Made by a program: the position numbers and the translations under genes. Under the pieces are notes generated by a model. It made no database searches. It was not told the DNA's origin and saw nothing but the letters and a program-made list of their open reading frames with translations. A DNA stretch of 64,000 bases from Amyelois transitella (lineage: Eukaryota > Arthropoda > Insecta > Lepidoptera > Pyralidae), in NCBI RefSeq assembly GCF_032362555.1, contig NC_083525.1, positions 2,465,501-2,529,500 of the forward strand, written 5' to 3'. Positions 39,801 to 44,210 of the stretch are shown in pieces (the first letter of the stretch is position 1; each line of letters starts with the position of its first letter).

Positions 39801-39969
39801 TACAAAGTAGTACTGACTAGTCCCAGATTCAATCTCTGAAAACATACTTTATAAATTCGTATTCCACAGACGTTGCGGCGGCATATTCTGCGGCTCGTGC
39901 TCCGAAATGAGTTCGTGGGGCGACTGCGGCGCAGTGCGCATGTGCAGGCGGTGCCGGGCGCAGCGGTGA
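12752..39969 (+). CDS. MTMR4: Myotubularin-related phosphoinositide 3-phosphatase, MTMR3/MTMR4 type, 20 coding exons
   Basis: Spliced CDS: 12752-12898, 22959-23135, 24492-24667, 27939-28134, 28601-28740, 29127-29322, 30461-30657, 32060-32252, 32673-32858, 33246-33413, 33754-33889, 34492-34591, 34951-35086, 35663-35908, 36125-36383, 37089-37259, 37712-37914, 38233-38334, 39473-39672, 39870-39969. The sum is 3429 nt, giving 1142 aa; every junction is GT-AG and in phase. Seen: PH-GRAM region (about 50-190), myotubularin phosphatase core (about 230-620) with HCSDGWDRT, catalytic C448 and R454 of CX5R, a Ser-rich linker, a short helical/coiled-coil stretch (about 995-1035) and a FYVE zinc finger (W1084 to the C-terminus, RRHHCR at 1105-1110). 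Family knowledge: such enzymes remove the 3-phosphate from PI3P and PI(3,5)P2 on endosomal and autophagic membranes. Human MTMR3 and MTMR4 are about 1200 aa, so the length fits. The active site is intact, so this is not a pseudophosphatase. Whether it is closer to MTMR3 or MTMR4 cannot be decided; insects usually have one such gene. An upstream non-coding exon is likely but not located. Confidence 0.93.
13361..14693 (+). mobile_element. Degenerate mariner element in MTMR intron 1
   Basis: About 1.33 kb. It contains a mariner transposase ORF in plus orientation. The two ends resemble each other as imperfect inverted repeats (left TCAGAAAAGTA..GGGAATGG, right a reversed CTGTCAAGAAAGTAGCAGGAA-like end). 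The exact TA target sites are not clear, so the boundaries are approximate. The divergence of the ends and a frameshift in the ORF mark it as an old, inactive copy. Confidence 0.72.
13558..14642 (+). pseudogene. Mariner transposase, DD34D, broken by a frameshift
   Basis: The natural start is the ATG at 13558; codons upstream in the same frame have no family match. HTH region, then TGDETWVYE (first Asp), HHDNAPSH (second Asp) and YSPDMAPADFFLFPKLK (third Asp), with 34 residues between Asp 2 and Asp 3. The reading frame is lost at about 14446-14460 and the remaining C-terminal coding sequence continues in another frame to the TAA at 14640-14642. It would not make full-length transposase. Confidence 0.85.
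14732..14850. mobile_element. Small inverted-repeat element (MITE-like) with TA ends
   Basis: About 115 bp with perfect 11-bp terminal inverted repeats CAGTCGCCTGC / GCAGGCGACTG and TA at both borders. Non-coding. Size, TA sites and ends fit a non-autonomous Tc1/mariner-type element. It sits 38 bp after the mariner copy. Confidence 0.75.
14851..18671. other. MTMR intron 1, middle part, no gene seen
   Basis: AT-rich, without a recognised element. Small ORFs at 16795 and 17438-17698 (both strands open) have no family features. Confidence 0.35.
18672..18868 (-). mobile_element. SINE copy, MTMR intron 1
   Basis: Same SINE on the minus strand; GGGGTAGGCAGAGCC at the tail side, GGTTGCTAGCCCATCGCC in the centre and CACACGGCAC at the head. 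Confidence 0.75.
19281..19355 (+). repeat. Short dispersed repeat shared with 58757-58832
   Basis: Both contain CACATCAACCTAC or TACATCAACCTAC, a TTCA/TTGCC pyrimidine stretch and a CGTCGCAG..CTATGCAAGG / CGTCATAG..CGATGCAGGG block. Non-coding in both places. Confidence 0.45.
19636..19735 (-). mobile_element. Short LINE 3' fragment in MTMR intron 1
   Basis: GCGCCTTTCTCCCGGCGGGG, then a CATTCATAAGTTCATAACG end; the same family, 3' end only. Confidence 0.6.
20494..20634 (-). mobile_element. SINE copy with large internal deletion
   Basis: The tail (CATACATACATACGG, TATCCCTTGCGGGGTAGACA) is joined directly to the head half (AGTCGCCTTTTACGACGTCC ... GGCACTCGAG); the middle ~120 bp is gone. Confidence 0.72.
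21089..21245 (-). mobile_element. SINE copy, 3' half
   Basis: CATACATACATAC tail, TATATCCCTTGCGGGGTAGA, GACAGGTTGCTAGCTCATCG; truncated at the head. Confidence 0.72.
21688..21957 (+). mobile_element. SINE with TATG tail, near full length
   Basis: About 265 bp. Head GTGCCGTATGGTTCCCGGCA, centre CATGGATGTCGTAAAAGGCG and CTAGCAACCTGTCACTATTT, tail CTCTGTCTACCCTGCAAGGG followed by a short TATG run. No ORF. Intron 1 of MTMR. Confidence 0.82.
22959..23135 (+). CDS. MTMR4: MTMR exon 2
   Basis: 59 codons, phase 0 at both ends. It encodes a Pro/Arg-rich stretch followed by RAADLFPKGR and EISFTPICGEFVK, the beginning of the PH-GRAM domain. Acceptor GTCAGCAG, donor AAG/GTATGT. An ATG at 22983 could serve a shorter isoform. 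Confidence 0.88.
24492..24667 (+). CDS. MTMR4: MTMR exon 3 (PH-GRAM core)
   Basis: Phase 0 in, phase 2 out. Encodes GRTVDGGTIAISNYRLHIQ and the LRLIDAMEIRDL strand pattern of the GRAM domain. A decayed copy of its last 40 nt plus donor lies at 25109-25192. Confidence 0.92.
24692..24704 (+). promoter_or_regulatory. Donor-proximal motif of MTMR intron 3
   Basis: TATCCTAGTACTT, 25 nt after the donor. Similar blocks lie after the donors of exons 4 (28164-28172), 6 (about 29348), 7 (30682-30691), 10 (33436-33447), 11 (33917-33929), 16 (about 37299-37307) and 19 (about 39702-39713). Confidence 0.4.
24706..24948 (+). mobile_element. SINE with TATG tail, near full length
   Basis: Same family as 21688, 243 bp, inserted directly after the donor-proximal motif of MTMR intron 3. 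Head GTGCCGTGTGGTTCCCGGCA; tail TGGCTCTGTCTACCCCGTAA. Confidence 0.85.
25109..25192 (+). pseudogene. Decayed copy of MTMR exon 3 end plus donor region
   Basis: TGCACTTGGCCGTGCTCTGC and AAACACGGGAGCCAGCTAAA match the end of exon 3, followed by TAAGAGCTCT and the CATCCTAGTACTTGG motif. The donor GT is lost (AATAAGAG). It is preceded by an acceptor-like CCCTTTTAG. Confidence 0.75.
25586..26879 (-). mobile_element. Complete but inactive mariner in MTMR intron 3
   Basis: 1294 bp bounded by 27-bp terminal inverted repeats beginning CGAGGGTGGTTTGAAAA at both ends with one mismatch, flanked by TA duplications at 25584-25585 and 26880-26881. The transposase lies on the minus strand. The clean ends with small ORF lesions suggest moderate age. 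Confidence 0.93.
25652..26699 (-). pseudogene. Mariner transposase, DD34D, two single-base frameshifts
   Basis: Begins at the ATG at 26697-26699 and ends at the TAA at 25652-25654. The N-terminal frame breaks at about 26668 and again at about 26468, each time consistent with loss of one base, leaving open pieces 26649-26458 and 26467-25652. The catalytic Asp positions are present (TTDETGIHH, HQDNAPVH, YSPDLAPSDYYLF, 34 residues between Asp 2 and 3). The usual Trp after DET is Gly here. Not functional. Confidence 0.9.
27080..27112 (-). mobile_element. Remnant of the LINE/SINE tail
   Basis: Only the CGCCTGTGCCCCACAGGGGT and AGGCAGAGAC block remains. Confidence 0.4.
27939..28134 (+). CDS. MTMR4: MTMR exon 4
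   Basis: Phase 2 in, phase 0 out. Encodes KCSFANNDQCVEWWRRL, the end of the PH-GRAM domain, and the linker to the phosphatase core. Its 3' half is duplicated in the next intron at about 28189-28330. Confidence 0.92.
28189..28330 (+). pseudogene. Recent partial copy of MTMR exon 4 with stop codon
   Basis: Over 80 nt nearly identical to exon 4 (CCTACG...GCGACACATTCGCAACAG), preceded by TTACTTACAG, an acceptor. A TAG follows QQKK, and the donor GT is mutated (CAGAGGGGAG). A further scrap lies at about 28352-28380. Confidence 0.8.
28601..28740 (+). CDS. MTMR4: MTMR exon 5
   Basis: Phase 0 in, phase 2 out. Encodes RLGFTAKNAWRVTKANADY and YPPQLIVPSNIGDEDLE, the canonical beginning of the myotubularin phosphatase domain. 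Confidence 0.93.
29127..29322 (+). CDS. MTMR4: MTMR exon 6
   Basis: Phase 2 in, phase 0 out. Encodes FRALRRIPSVVWRHRGNGA and the ARSSQPEVGW motif shared by all myotubularins. Several decayed copies of the exon end follow in the next intron. Confidence 0.93.
29397..29805 (+). pseudogene. Decayed copies of the MTMR exon 6 end
   Basis: Three pieces: about 29397-29500 (GGGGGCAGACGCCTCCAGCT, then GTGAGACCTT), about 29550-29600, and about 29665-29805 (GGGGCAGATGCCTCCAGCTA, then ATGAGACCTC). Each is followed by the CTGGTA-type motif. Frames are broken. Confidence 0.72.
30128..30345. mobile_element. Tc1-like element end
   Basis: TACAGCCTTGGCCAAAAGTA, TTAGGCACCCCC at the left matches the terminal wording typical of Tc1-like transposons. 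No transposase and no clear right end; contains a 16-bp hairpin at 30246-30285. Confidence 0.45.
30461..30657 (+). CDS. MTMR4: MTMR exon 7
   Basis: Phase 0 in, phase 2 out. Encodes LLIVDARSYTSAVTNRARGG, GCECSQYYP and MPNIHNVRRSF, conserved elements ahead of the catalytic loop. Confidence 0.94.
30897..31104 (+). repeat. Retroelement 3' tail copy in MTMR intron 7
   Basis: Best preserved copy of the family: GCGACTTCGTCCGCATGGAA, an AAATTTCATGGTAATCGGTT block, a CATC-type short repeat and the CTTTATAATAGTAGTAGGAT end. Non-coding. Confidence 0.75.
31813..32035 (-). mobile_element. LINE 3' fragment just upstream of MTMR exon 8
   Basis: Same family as 47665-47965, with a TATG tail (CATACATA run at 31813-31828), codes SAYPSGKEA on the minus strand and has an internal deletion. 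It ends about 25 nt before the exon 8 acceptor. Confidence 0.82.
32060..32252 (+). CDS. MTMR4: MTMR exon 8 (catalytic CX5R loop)
   Basis: Phase 2 in, phase 0 out. Encodes WHSKLESTLWLQYISG and ALVHCSDGWDRTPQIVATAQ, i.e. the full active-site signature with Cys448 and Arg454. The exon lies between two LINE 3' fragments in direct orientation, about 25 nt upstream and 40 nt downstream. Confidence 0.96.
32291..32402 (-). mobile_element. LINE 3' fragment just downstream of MTMR exon 8
   Basis: About 110 bp in the same orientation and nearly the same sequence as the start of the 31813 copy. It begins about 40 nt after the exon 8 donor. Confidence 0.8.
32673..32858 (+). CDS. MTMR4: MTMR exon 9
   Basis: 62 codons, phase 0 both ends. 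Encodes EWIDYGHKFADRCGH, NERSPIFLQWLDVVHQ and PCSFEYNEAYL, the conserved segment just after the catalytic loop. Confidence 0.95.
33246..33413 (+). CDS. MTMR4: MTMR exon 10
   Basis: 56 codons, phase 0 both ends. Encodes HVHSCMFGTFLCNSNYDR and QVWHLLRA near the end of the phosphatase core. Two decayed tandem copies of its 3' part plus donor follow at 33478-33590 and 33606-33700. Confidence 0.94.
33478..33700 (+). pseudogene. Two decayed tandem copies of the MTMR exon 10 end plus donor
   Basis: First copy 33478-33590: CTCAAGTCTGGCATTTATTC, CATCATGTGGAACAG/GTGACT, then CTATCCTGGTACTC; it has a 2-nt loss that shifts the frame but keeps the donor. Second copy about 33606-33700: CTCCACACGACGTGGAACAG with GT lost, then TATCCTAGTACTT. 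The period is about 130 bp. Confidence 0.82.
33754..33889 (+). CDS. MTMR4: MTMR exon 11
   Basis: Phase 0 in, phase 1 out. Encodes VIWPEYSVRSLQLWTAMYIG, the last strand/helix of the phosphatase domain, then an acidic linker. Confidence 0.92.
34078..34225 (+). repeat. Dispersed repeat in MTMR intron 11
   Basis: CAGTTGCCTGAATATGCAGG, GTTAAGAGCATCAGTTAGCA, ATCGCCGAGGTGGGATTTCA: inverted partner of the 11370-11480 copy. Confidence 0.6.
34345..34440 (-). mobile_element. SINE 3' fragment in MTMR intron 11
   Basis: CATACATATAGTCACGTCTA, GGCCACGTTCAGCTCTACGG; truncated. Confidence 0.65.
34492..34591 (+). CDS. MTMR4: MTMR exon 12
   Basis: Phase 1 in, phase 2 out. Encodes MTKTRSCDNLLG and RRSSDPSIAP, like the TKTRS...SDP linker of MTMR3/4 proteins, where basophilic-kinase-type serines occur. 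Confidence 0.9.
34951..35086 (+). CDS. MTMR4: MTMR exon 13
   Basis: Phase 2 in, phase 0 out. Linker sequence (KLSMVVSESDRRPCRALTD, then an acidic His/Asp run). No domain recognised; supported by phase, splice sites and GC-rich coding composition. Confidence 0.85.
35121..35200 (-). mobile_element. Short LINE 3' fragment in MTMR intron 13
   Basis: AAATCACGCCTCTTTCCCGG, GCAGAGACTACATCTTTCCA. Next to a SINE and a tRNA-SINE, forming a nested cluster. Confidence 0.65.
35235..35385 (+). mobile_element. SINE 3' half in MTMR intron 13
   Basis: GCTGAACGTGGCCTTTCAGG, GGCTCTGTCTACCCCGCAAG, ending in GTATGTATGTATG; it interrupts or abuts the tRNA-derived SINE at 35386. Confidence 0.72.
35386..35550 (-). 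mobile_element. tRNA-derived SINE
   Basis: On the minus strand the 5' head is tRNA-like: A box TGGCGCAGCGG (35541-35531) and B box GGTTCGAATCC (35505-35495) at normal spacing, then the GATGAGAAACAATC body. The end is truncated by the neighbouring SINE. RNA polymerase III internal promoter expected. Not a functional tRNA gene: no clean cloverleaf or acceptor stem. Confidence 0.8.
35663..35908 (+). CDS. MTMR4: MTMR exon 14
   Basis: 82 codons, phase 0 both ends. Disordered Pro/Ser/Glu linker. A decayed copy of its middle part (CTAGTACCACTAGACAT region) recurs in the next intron at about 35957-36012. Confidence 0.87.
35957..36012 (+). pseudogene. Decayed copy of the middle of MTMR exon 14
   Basis: GTGTGGTTCTCCAGTATCAC and TAGACAT..AAAAGTGTGG resemble the exon 14 stretch GCGGTTCTCTAGTACCACTA / GACATGGGCGAGAGTGTGG. 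Confidence 0.55.
36125..36383 (+). CDS. MTMR4: MTMR exon 15
   Basis: Phase 0 in, phase 1 out. Disordered linker with TREMTRTRNISITWRSVSES and many Ser/Thr/Asn residues. Confidence 0.86.
36435..36520 (+). repeat. Retroelement 3' tail fragment in MTMR intron 15
   Basis: Carries the GCGAAATCTCATAGTAATCG and AACAAACAAACAG stretch of the same family, ending in TTTGTAATAATAGTAT. Confidence 0.5.
37089..37259 (+). CDS. MTMR4: MTMR exon 16
   Basis: Phase 1 in, phase 1 out. Encodes a Ser/Glu cluster and LACCHCSRRAS, a Cys/His-containing stretch. The exon end plus donor is duplicated at about 37421-37515. Confidence 0.83.
37421..37515 (+). pseudogene. Copy of MTMR exon 16 end plus donor region
   Basis: GGCGTGCTGCCATTGCAGCA is identical to exon 16, followed by CACTACTA/GTAAGTAGAC (donor kept) and TAATGCCGCCCTGGTATG. 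The upstream half of the exon is missing. Confidence 0.82.
37712..37914 (+). CDS. MTMR4: MTMR exon 17
   Basis: Phase 1 in, phase 0 out. Encodes two Cys-containing clusters (GEGCWCGVCGG and ARCVCGAAG), then DPLQARLHQIILYQK, matching the helical segment ahead of the FYVE domain in MTMR3/4. Confidence 0.88.
38233..38334 (+). CDS. MTMR4: MTMR exon 18 (coiled coil)
   Basis: 34 codons, phase 0 both ends. Encodes VVEELSGQLRSVREALRLAS, a predicted coiled coil. Reading on past the donor stays open for 48 codons of Pro/Thr-rich sequence to a stop at 38479-38481. Confidence 0.86.
39473..39672 (+). CDS. MTMR4: MTMR exon 19 (Ser-rich linker, first half of FYVE)
   Basis: Phase 0 in, phase 2 out. A Ser/Gly/Ala repeat encoded by GGCAGC-type codons is followed by WLPDSAAPRCQYCSNHFWLA and RRRHHCR, the WxxD and first zinc-binding motifs of a FYVE finger. 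The FWLARRRHHCR wording is the MTMR3/4 version. Confidence 0.93.
39870..39969 (+). CDS. MTMR4: MTMR exon 20 (second half of FYVE, stop)
   Basis: Phase 2 in, ends in TGA at 39967-39969. Encodes RCGGIFCGSCSE and VRMCRRCRAQR, completing the Cys4-Cys4 FYVE zinc finger. The protein ends almost immediately after the domain. Confidence 0.93.
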
Positions 39970-40065
39970 CGCGAGTCCGCCGTCGTCGCCGCGCACGTCA
40001 CCTCGCTGCTGAAGCACACGCTACACTGACGCCGCTCCCCGCCCCCCACCACCACCACTTCTGCC

Positions 40066-40450
40066 GCCCTGGTACTCGTAAACGAATGTGGGGCTTCCAT
40101 GGCGGTGGTTGGAAATAACGCCGTCGATCTGCTCGCCACTTCTGCTACCCTGGTATCTCTGTGCTCTCCGGAATAGCGCCCTGCAGTGCAGTGCATATTT
40201 GAGTGGATAGTCACATCACCATATAAACTTCTCGCCACTTCTGCAATCTTGGTATCTTCATGCTCTCCAGATAAAGCGTTCTGCAATAAGTGTATGGCTT
40301 GGGTAGTTCCATCACAAAGACCGCGTTGTCTACTCGCCATTTTCGCCCTGTTTCCTTTGTGCACATTGAAGATCATAAAGGCCAAAGATTTGCCCACCAC
40401 TTTTACAAACTTGGTATTTGGTGGATTCTGCTGCTCTCCAGATAAAACAA
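40066..40450 (+). repeat. Diverged tandem units after the MTMR stop codon
   Basis: CCACTTCTGCCGCCCTGGTA (40066), CCACTTCTGCTACCCTGGTA (40136), CCACTTCTGCAATCTTGGTA (40238), and weaker ones near 40335 and 40392. TGCTCTCCGG or TGCTCTCCAG recurs in three units. Spacing about 60-100 bp. Confidence 0.65.
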
Positions 40451-41297
40451 ATCCAATACAGTGCGCACTGAACGAGGCTGGTTTTCAGCAATCCTATCGC
40501 CTAGTTACTATTGCAGTCATGGGAGCCGGCATATCTGGATGAAATTGTGAATTCATACCGTGACCTTCTAGCAATCACTGCTGTATATTCCTGCAAATTA
40601 GTAACTAGCGCAGAACCTTCTGAATTGAACTGTGAATCACTACCGAAGCCGCTGATCTGCTCGCTTACTGCTGCCCAGGCATTCATGACATCTTCAATTA
40701 CGACTACCACCATATCTGCTGCCTTTGGTTCAAAGATTTTGAACTAATGTGGAAACCTTACTAGCTACCTCTAGAACCTGGCTTGTTTCCACGCCAACCT
40801 GTGAATAATACGATAATTACGAAGTTGATCTCCTTATTAATGTTGCTATCCTAGTGCATGTGCTGAGCAGCTAGACAGTAGAAAATGATTCAATCGTCCA
40901 TCTTGGTACCAAAATGTGATAACGAATGTTATAAGATTTTAATGCCGATCAACCATTCTGCGTTTGGTTTTAAAATATGTGCTTTGGATATGTAACGGAA
41001 TCTTGTTATCTTTTTGCTATATGTGAATGGATGAAGGTTACTGAAAGCGATCCTAAAGTCATGGTCTTTGATACATAGTTGACGCGTTATAGGTTCTCAT
41101 TCCAAAAAATATATTACTCATTCCATTTGCTCATAGTTGACAACTTTTAAACTTCACAATATTATATCGTTACATTCACGAGTCAACAAAAAGCTGTTAA
41201 AAAGTGTTTACGACGACGACTAAAAAAACAATTGATCAATAAATTATATGACCATGATGCTAGGACTGTTTAGACCTAAATATTCGCTGATTGTATG

Positions 41298-41303
41298 AAT
41301 AAA
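41298..41303 (+). terminator. Candidate polyadenylation signal for MTMR
   Basis: Canonical AATAAA, 1.3 kb after the stop codon, in unique AT-rich sequence. A second AATAAA lies at 42787-42792. No transcript evidence. Confidence 0.3.
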
Positions 41304-42862
41304 ACAGTTACATGTAACGCCACAATTAAATGATGTCTAAACAGTTTTTAAGTTTTGCTCTGTTACTAGTCACACCGTTGCGATATCATGAGATCATTTC
41401 AATATGTATGTACAATATAATTTCATTGTATGGTGAATGTAAATTTTTTAACCCGATAATTTAATAATCAGGGCATTTTGACATGATGAATTAATTTATT
41501 TAACTTTAGTGCAAATGAGAAATAGCCGTTTGGAAGTTTCACTATTAAATGTCAGCATTTGAAATTGTCGTTCGGAGAATTAATACATAGAATCTAGTCT
41601 TTCGCGAGTGAATGGCAAGGTTTGACCGCTACGCGGGTGTATAGCTAGGAAAATGTTATAGTGAATGATACGCGAAGGCTGATTTTTCTACGATAGTATA
41701 TACGTTTTTGTTTTATTAATGTATAATGTTTGAATCGCGTGTGGTACGTGAACCATTTTCATGATAAATGACAAGGAGTTAGTCCGAACCGAAGACAAGT
41801 AAGAAACTTTTTGTTAAGATGCTGTTTATTTTATTTTTTTCCTATTTTATTTTGTAAAATAGTGTTTCAATTGTGTTCTATAATTTTGTACAGTAAGTTT
41901 TGTTTCACATTGTCAGACGTCCCTATTAAGTTTGTTGACAAGTAAGGCAGATTTACTGATAATGATTATGATGAAGACTTATGTTCAGTCAATACTTAAT
42001 AGGGACTGTCACGTATACTTTTTGTACCTATATTCGACATGACGTAGGCATATTCCGTAGCGCAATTAATGTATAAAATACATTTTGTACATGCGCTACA
42101 TTTATATCGTTGGTACTGATGTTGATTATATAAAATTGTCATAATGTGATTTTTTTAATTTGGTTATTTTGACATTATTTGGATTTGTTTGGTCATATTG
42201 GACAGTAATCCCCGGCAAGCGCCGTATATACGTATTTTATTTGTGATATACTTTATTATACTAAGAGTCTAACAAGCTGTTATTTGAAGTATATGTCACT
42301 GGCGAAACTTTAAACCTCTCGCGGTGTGTTCTCGTTATTTTATGGTTGACTACTGTTTTTATTGCGGTTGTCCTTTTGAGTTATATAAAAAAATATTTGT
42401 CTACAATTATATTTGGAGAGTATTCAGTGGGTTATTTTTATGTGTGAATAATTACATTAATAGACACTGTCCTTTGTCAAAAGTATCAGAAGCTTTTAAC
42501 AAACGTGCGGTGTCTCATCTCAATGATTATTAAAAAAATATTACACAGTTCTACTACTACAAGATATTTTTTATTATGTATTCTGCCTGTTCCATATCAT
42601 AATATTATTCTACAATTGTTTAAAATTTACGACCTCTAATGCAGTAGTCAACAGCTTAATGTAAAATGATTTGGTATAACTGAGGGGATTGTTGTTAACT
42701 TGATATATTTTATATTGCATCGAAGCCGAAATAAGTTCCACTGTCGAAGTGTAAGGTCGTTTGTGACCAAGATTATTGACATGTGAAATAAAGCATATTT
42801 AGTTTTATGAATTTTATCTTTTATTTGAATATCCTGATGTTCTGTATATATATTTTTCGAAA

Positions 42863-42965
42863 ACATACATATATCACGTCTGTATCCTTTGCGGAGTAGA
42901 CGGAGTCAAGTCTCGAAGGCCATGTTCAGCTGGATGGCCGTGATTAGATAAGATTCTCAGTAACA
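42863..42965 (-). mobile_element. SINE 3' fragment between MTMR and WSCD
   Basis: CATACATATATCACGTCTGT, GAGTAGACGGAGTCAAG; diverged. A second scrap follows at 43022-43085. Confidence 0.6.
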
Positions 42966-43317
42966 CCTTAGATGATAGTCAGCTCTCGGCACGTTAGGTT
43001 TTACTACCGGAATGTCCAGTTTCCCATACATACATATAATAACGTCTATGTAGACAGAGCCCTGACGATCAGCTGTTTGGCTAAACGGATTATATATGAT
43101 AGTTTCTCGTATTATGACTTAGTTCGTAACTAGGTACTTTGATCACCACTTGACACAGTCTATTGACAATCTTTATTGGGTTCACGTTGAAGTTGAAAAG
43201 ATAGGAAAGAACTTGCTTTGCCAACGACAAATAACAGGCCTTGAATCTGTCTCAGCTATACTCAAAATTGCAGCTATCCCTTAAAATAAAACACATCGTA
43301 AAACTTCCGTCCAAACT

Positions 43318-43323
43318 TTTATT
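43318..43323 (-). terminator. Candidate polyadenylation signal for WSCD
   Basis: AATAAA on the minus strand (TTTATT on plus). If used, the WSCD 3' UTR would be about 4.1 kb and would contain the intact mariner. Inference only. Confidence 0.25.
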
Positions 43324-44210
43324 ACAAAAACATTGAAAACCATTTATTGTATAATGTCGTTGTTTAATAACAATTACAATGGATACTTTTTTTACTTTCA
43401 TTATTTTTATACACACAATATTTCAAAATGTGTATAATTTTGACAAATAGTTGAAGATCATAATTTATGATTAAAATATCTCGTCCCATAGGAAGTAACG
43501 AGAGAGAATACACGAGAAACAATAACAAAAACTGGCAAAACGATCAACATGTAAATAATTACGCACAACAGGAGGAATTAAAAATAATTAGTATAATGTA
43601 TCGCGAAAGTTTACAATGATTTATAATTAGTAAAGTCAACAATATAAATAAGTAAACATAGCTTATAACAAAAGGAAATCGCAGTATCTGTTATTTACTA
43701 ACACCTAAATTTGACTAGAAAATCATAGCGACCTTCTTTTAGCGGATTCAATGCAAGATGCGATATAAATTCACTAGATCTAAGTACCTATATTATAAAA
43801 AATTAATGTGAGCCTAATAATAACATAGGTATAAATTAGTAACAATGTAAATGCATTAGATACCTAATACTTTTAAAGAGACATTCGATGAGTCAACTCT
43901 GGAAAATTAGGCCAAATTTAAAATATTAAATTTATTTTAAAATAGTACACGCTTCTAACATGCCATACTTTTAAGGAACTTGTTTTTTTTAAAATACAGA
44001 CTGATTTTTTTTTAAACATTATCGGGCTTCATTGGAATTCTCGCGAGAATAGAGGCCAACAGCTAGTATACTAAATACACTTAATACCGTATATAGTTTT
44101 TAAATTTTGTTGCAAACACATCACAATGTGAACGCATGCTCCGTAAAATGGTTGCAATCTAGTTGCAAGTTCTGAGCGATAGAAAGTAAATTTCTACACT
44201 TGGGATGCTA

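Larger units (their letters stand above)
39970..42800 (+). other. Probable MTMR 3' UTR and downstream AT-rich sequence
   Basis: No ORF of quality. From 40066 to about 40450 there are diverged tandem units of roughly 70-100 bp, each beginning with a CCACTTCTGC...CTGGTA-like block. Later sequence is AT-rich and unique. AATAAA signals at 41298-41303 and 42787-42792 could end the MTMR transcript. The UTR boundary is inference. Confidence 0.4.

Noticed and set aside
39335..40400. Minus-strand ORFs of 110 and 183 aa around the FYVE exons
   Set aside because: Antisense of exons 19 and 20 and of the tandem 3' units; Ala-rich from the GCC/GGC repeat.
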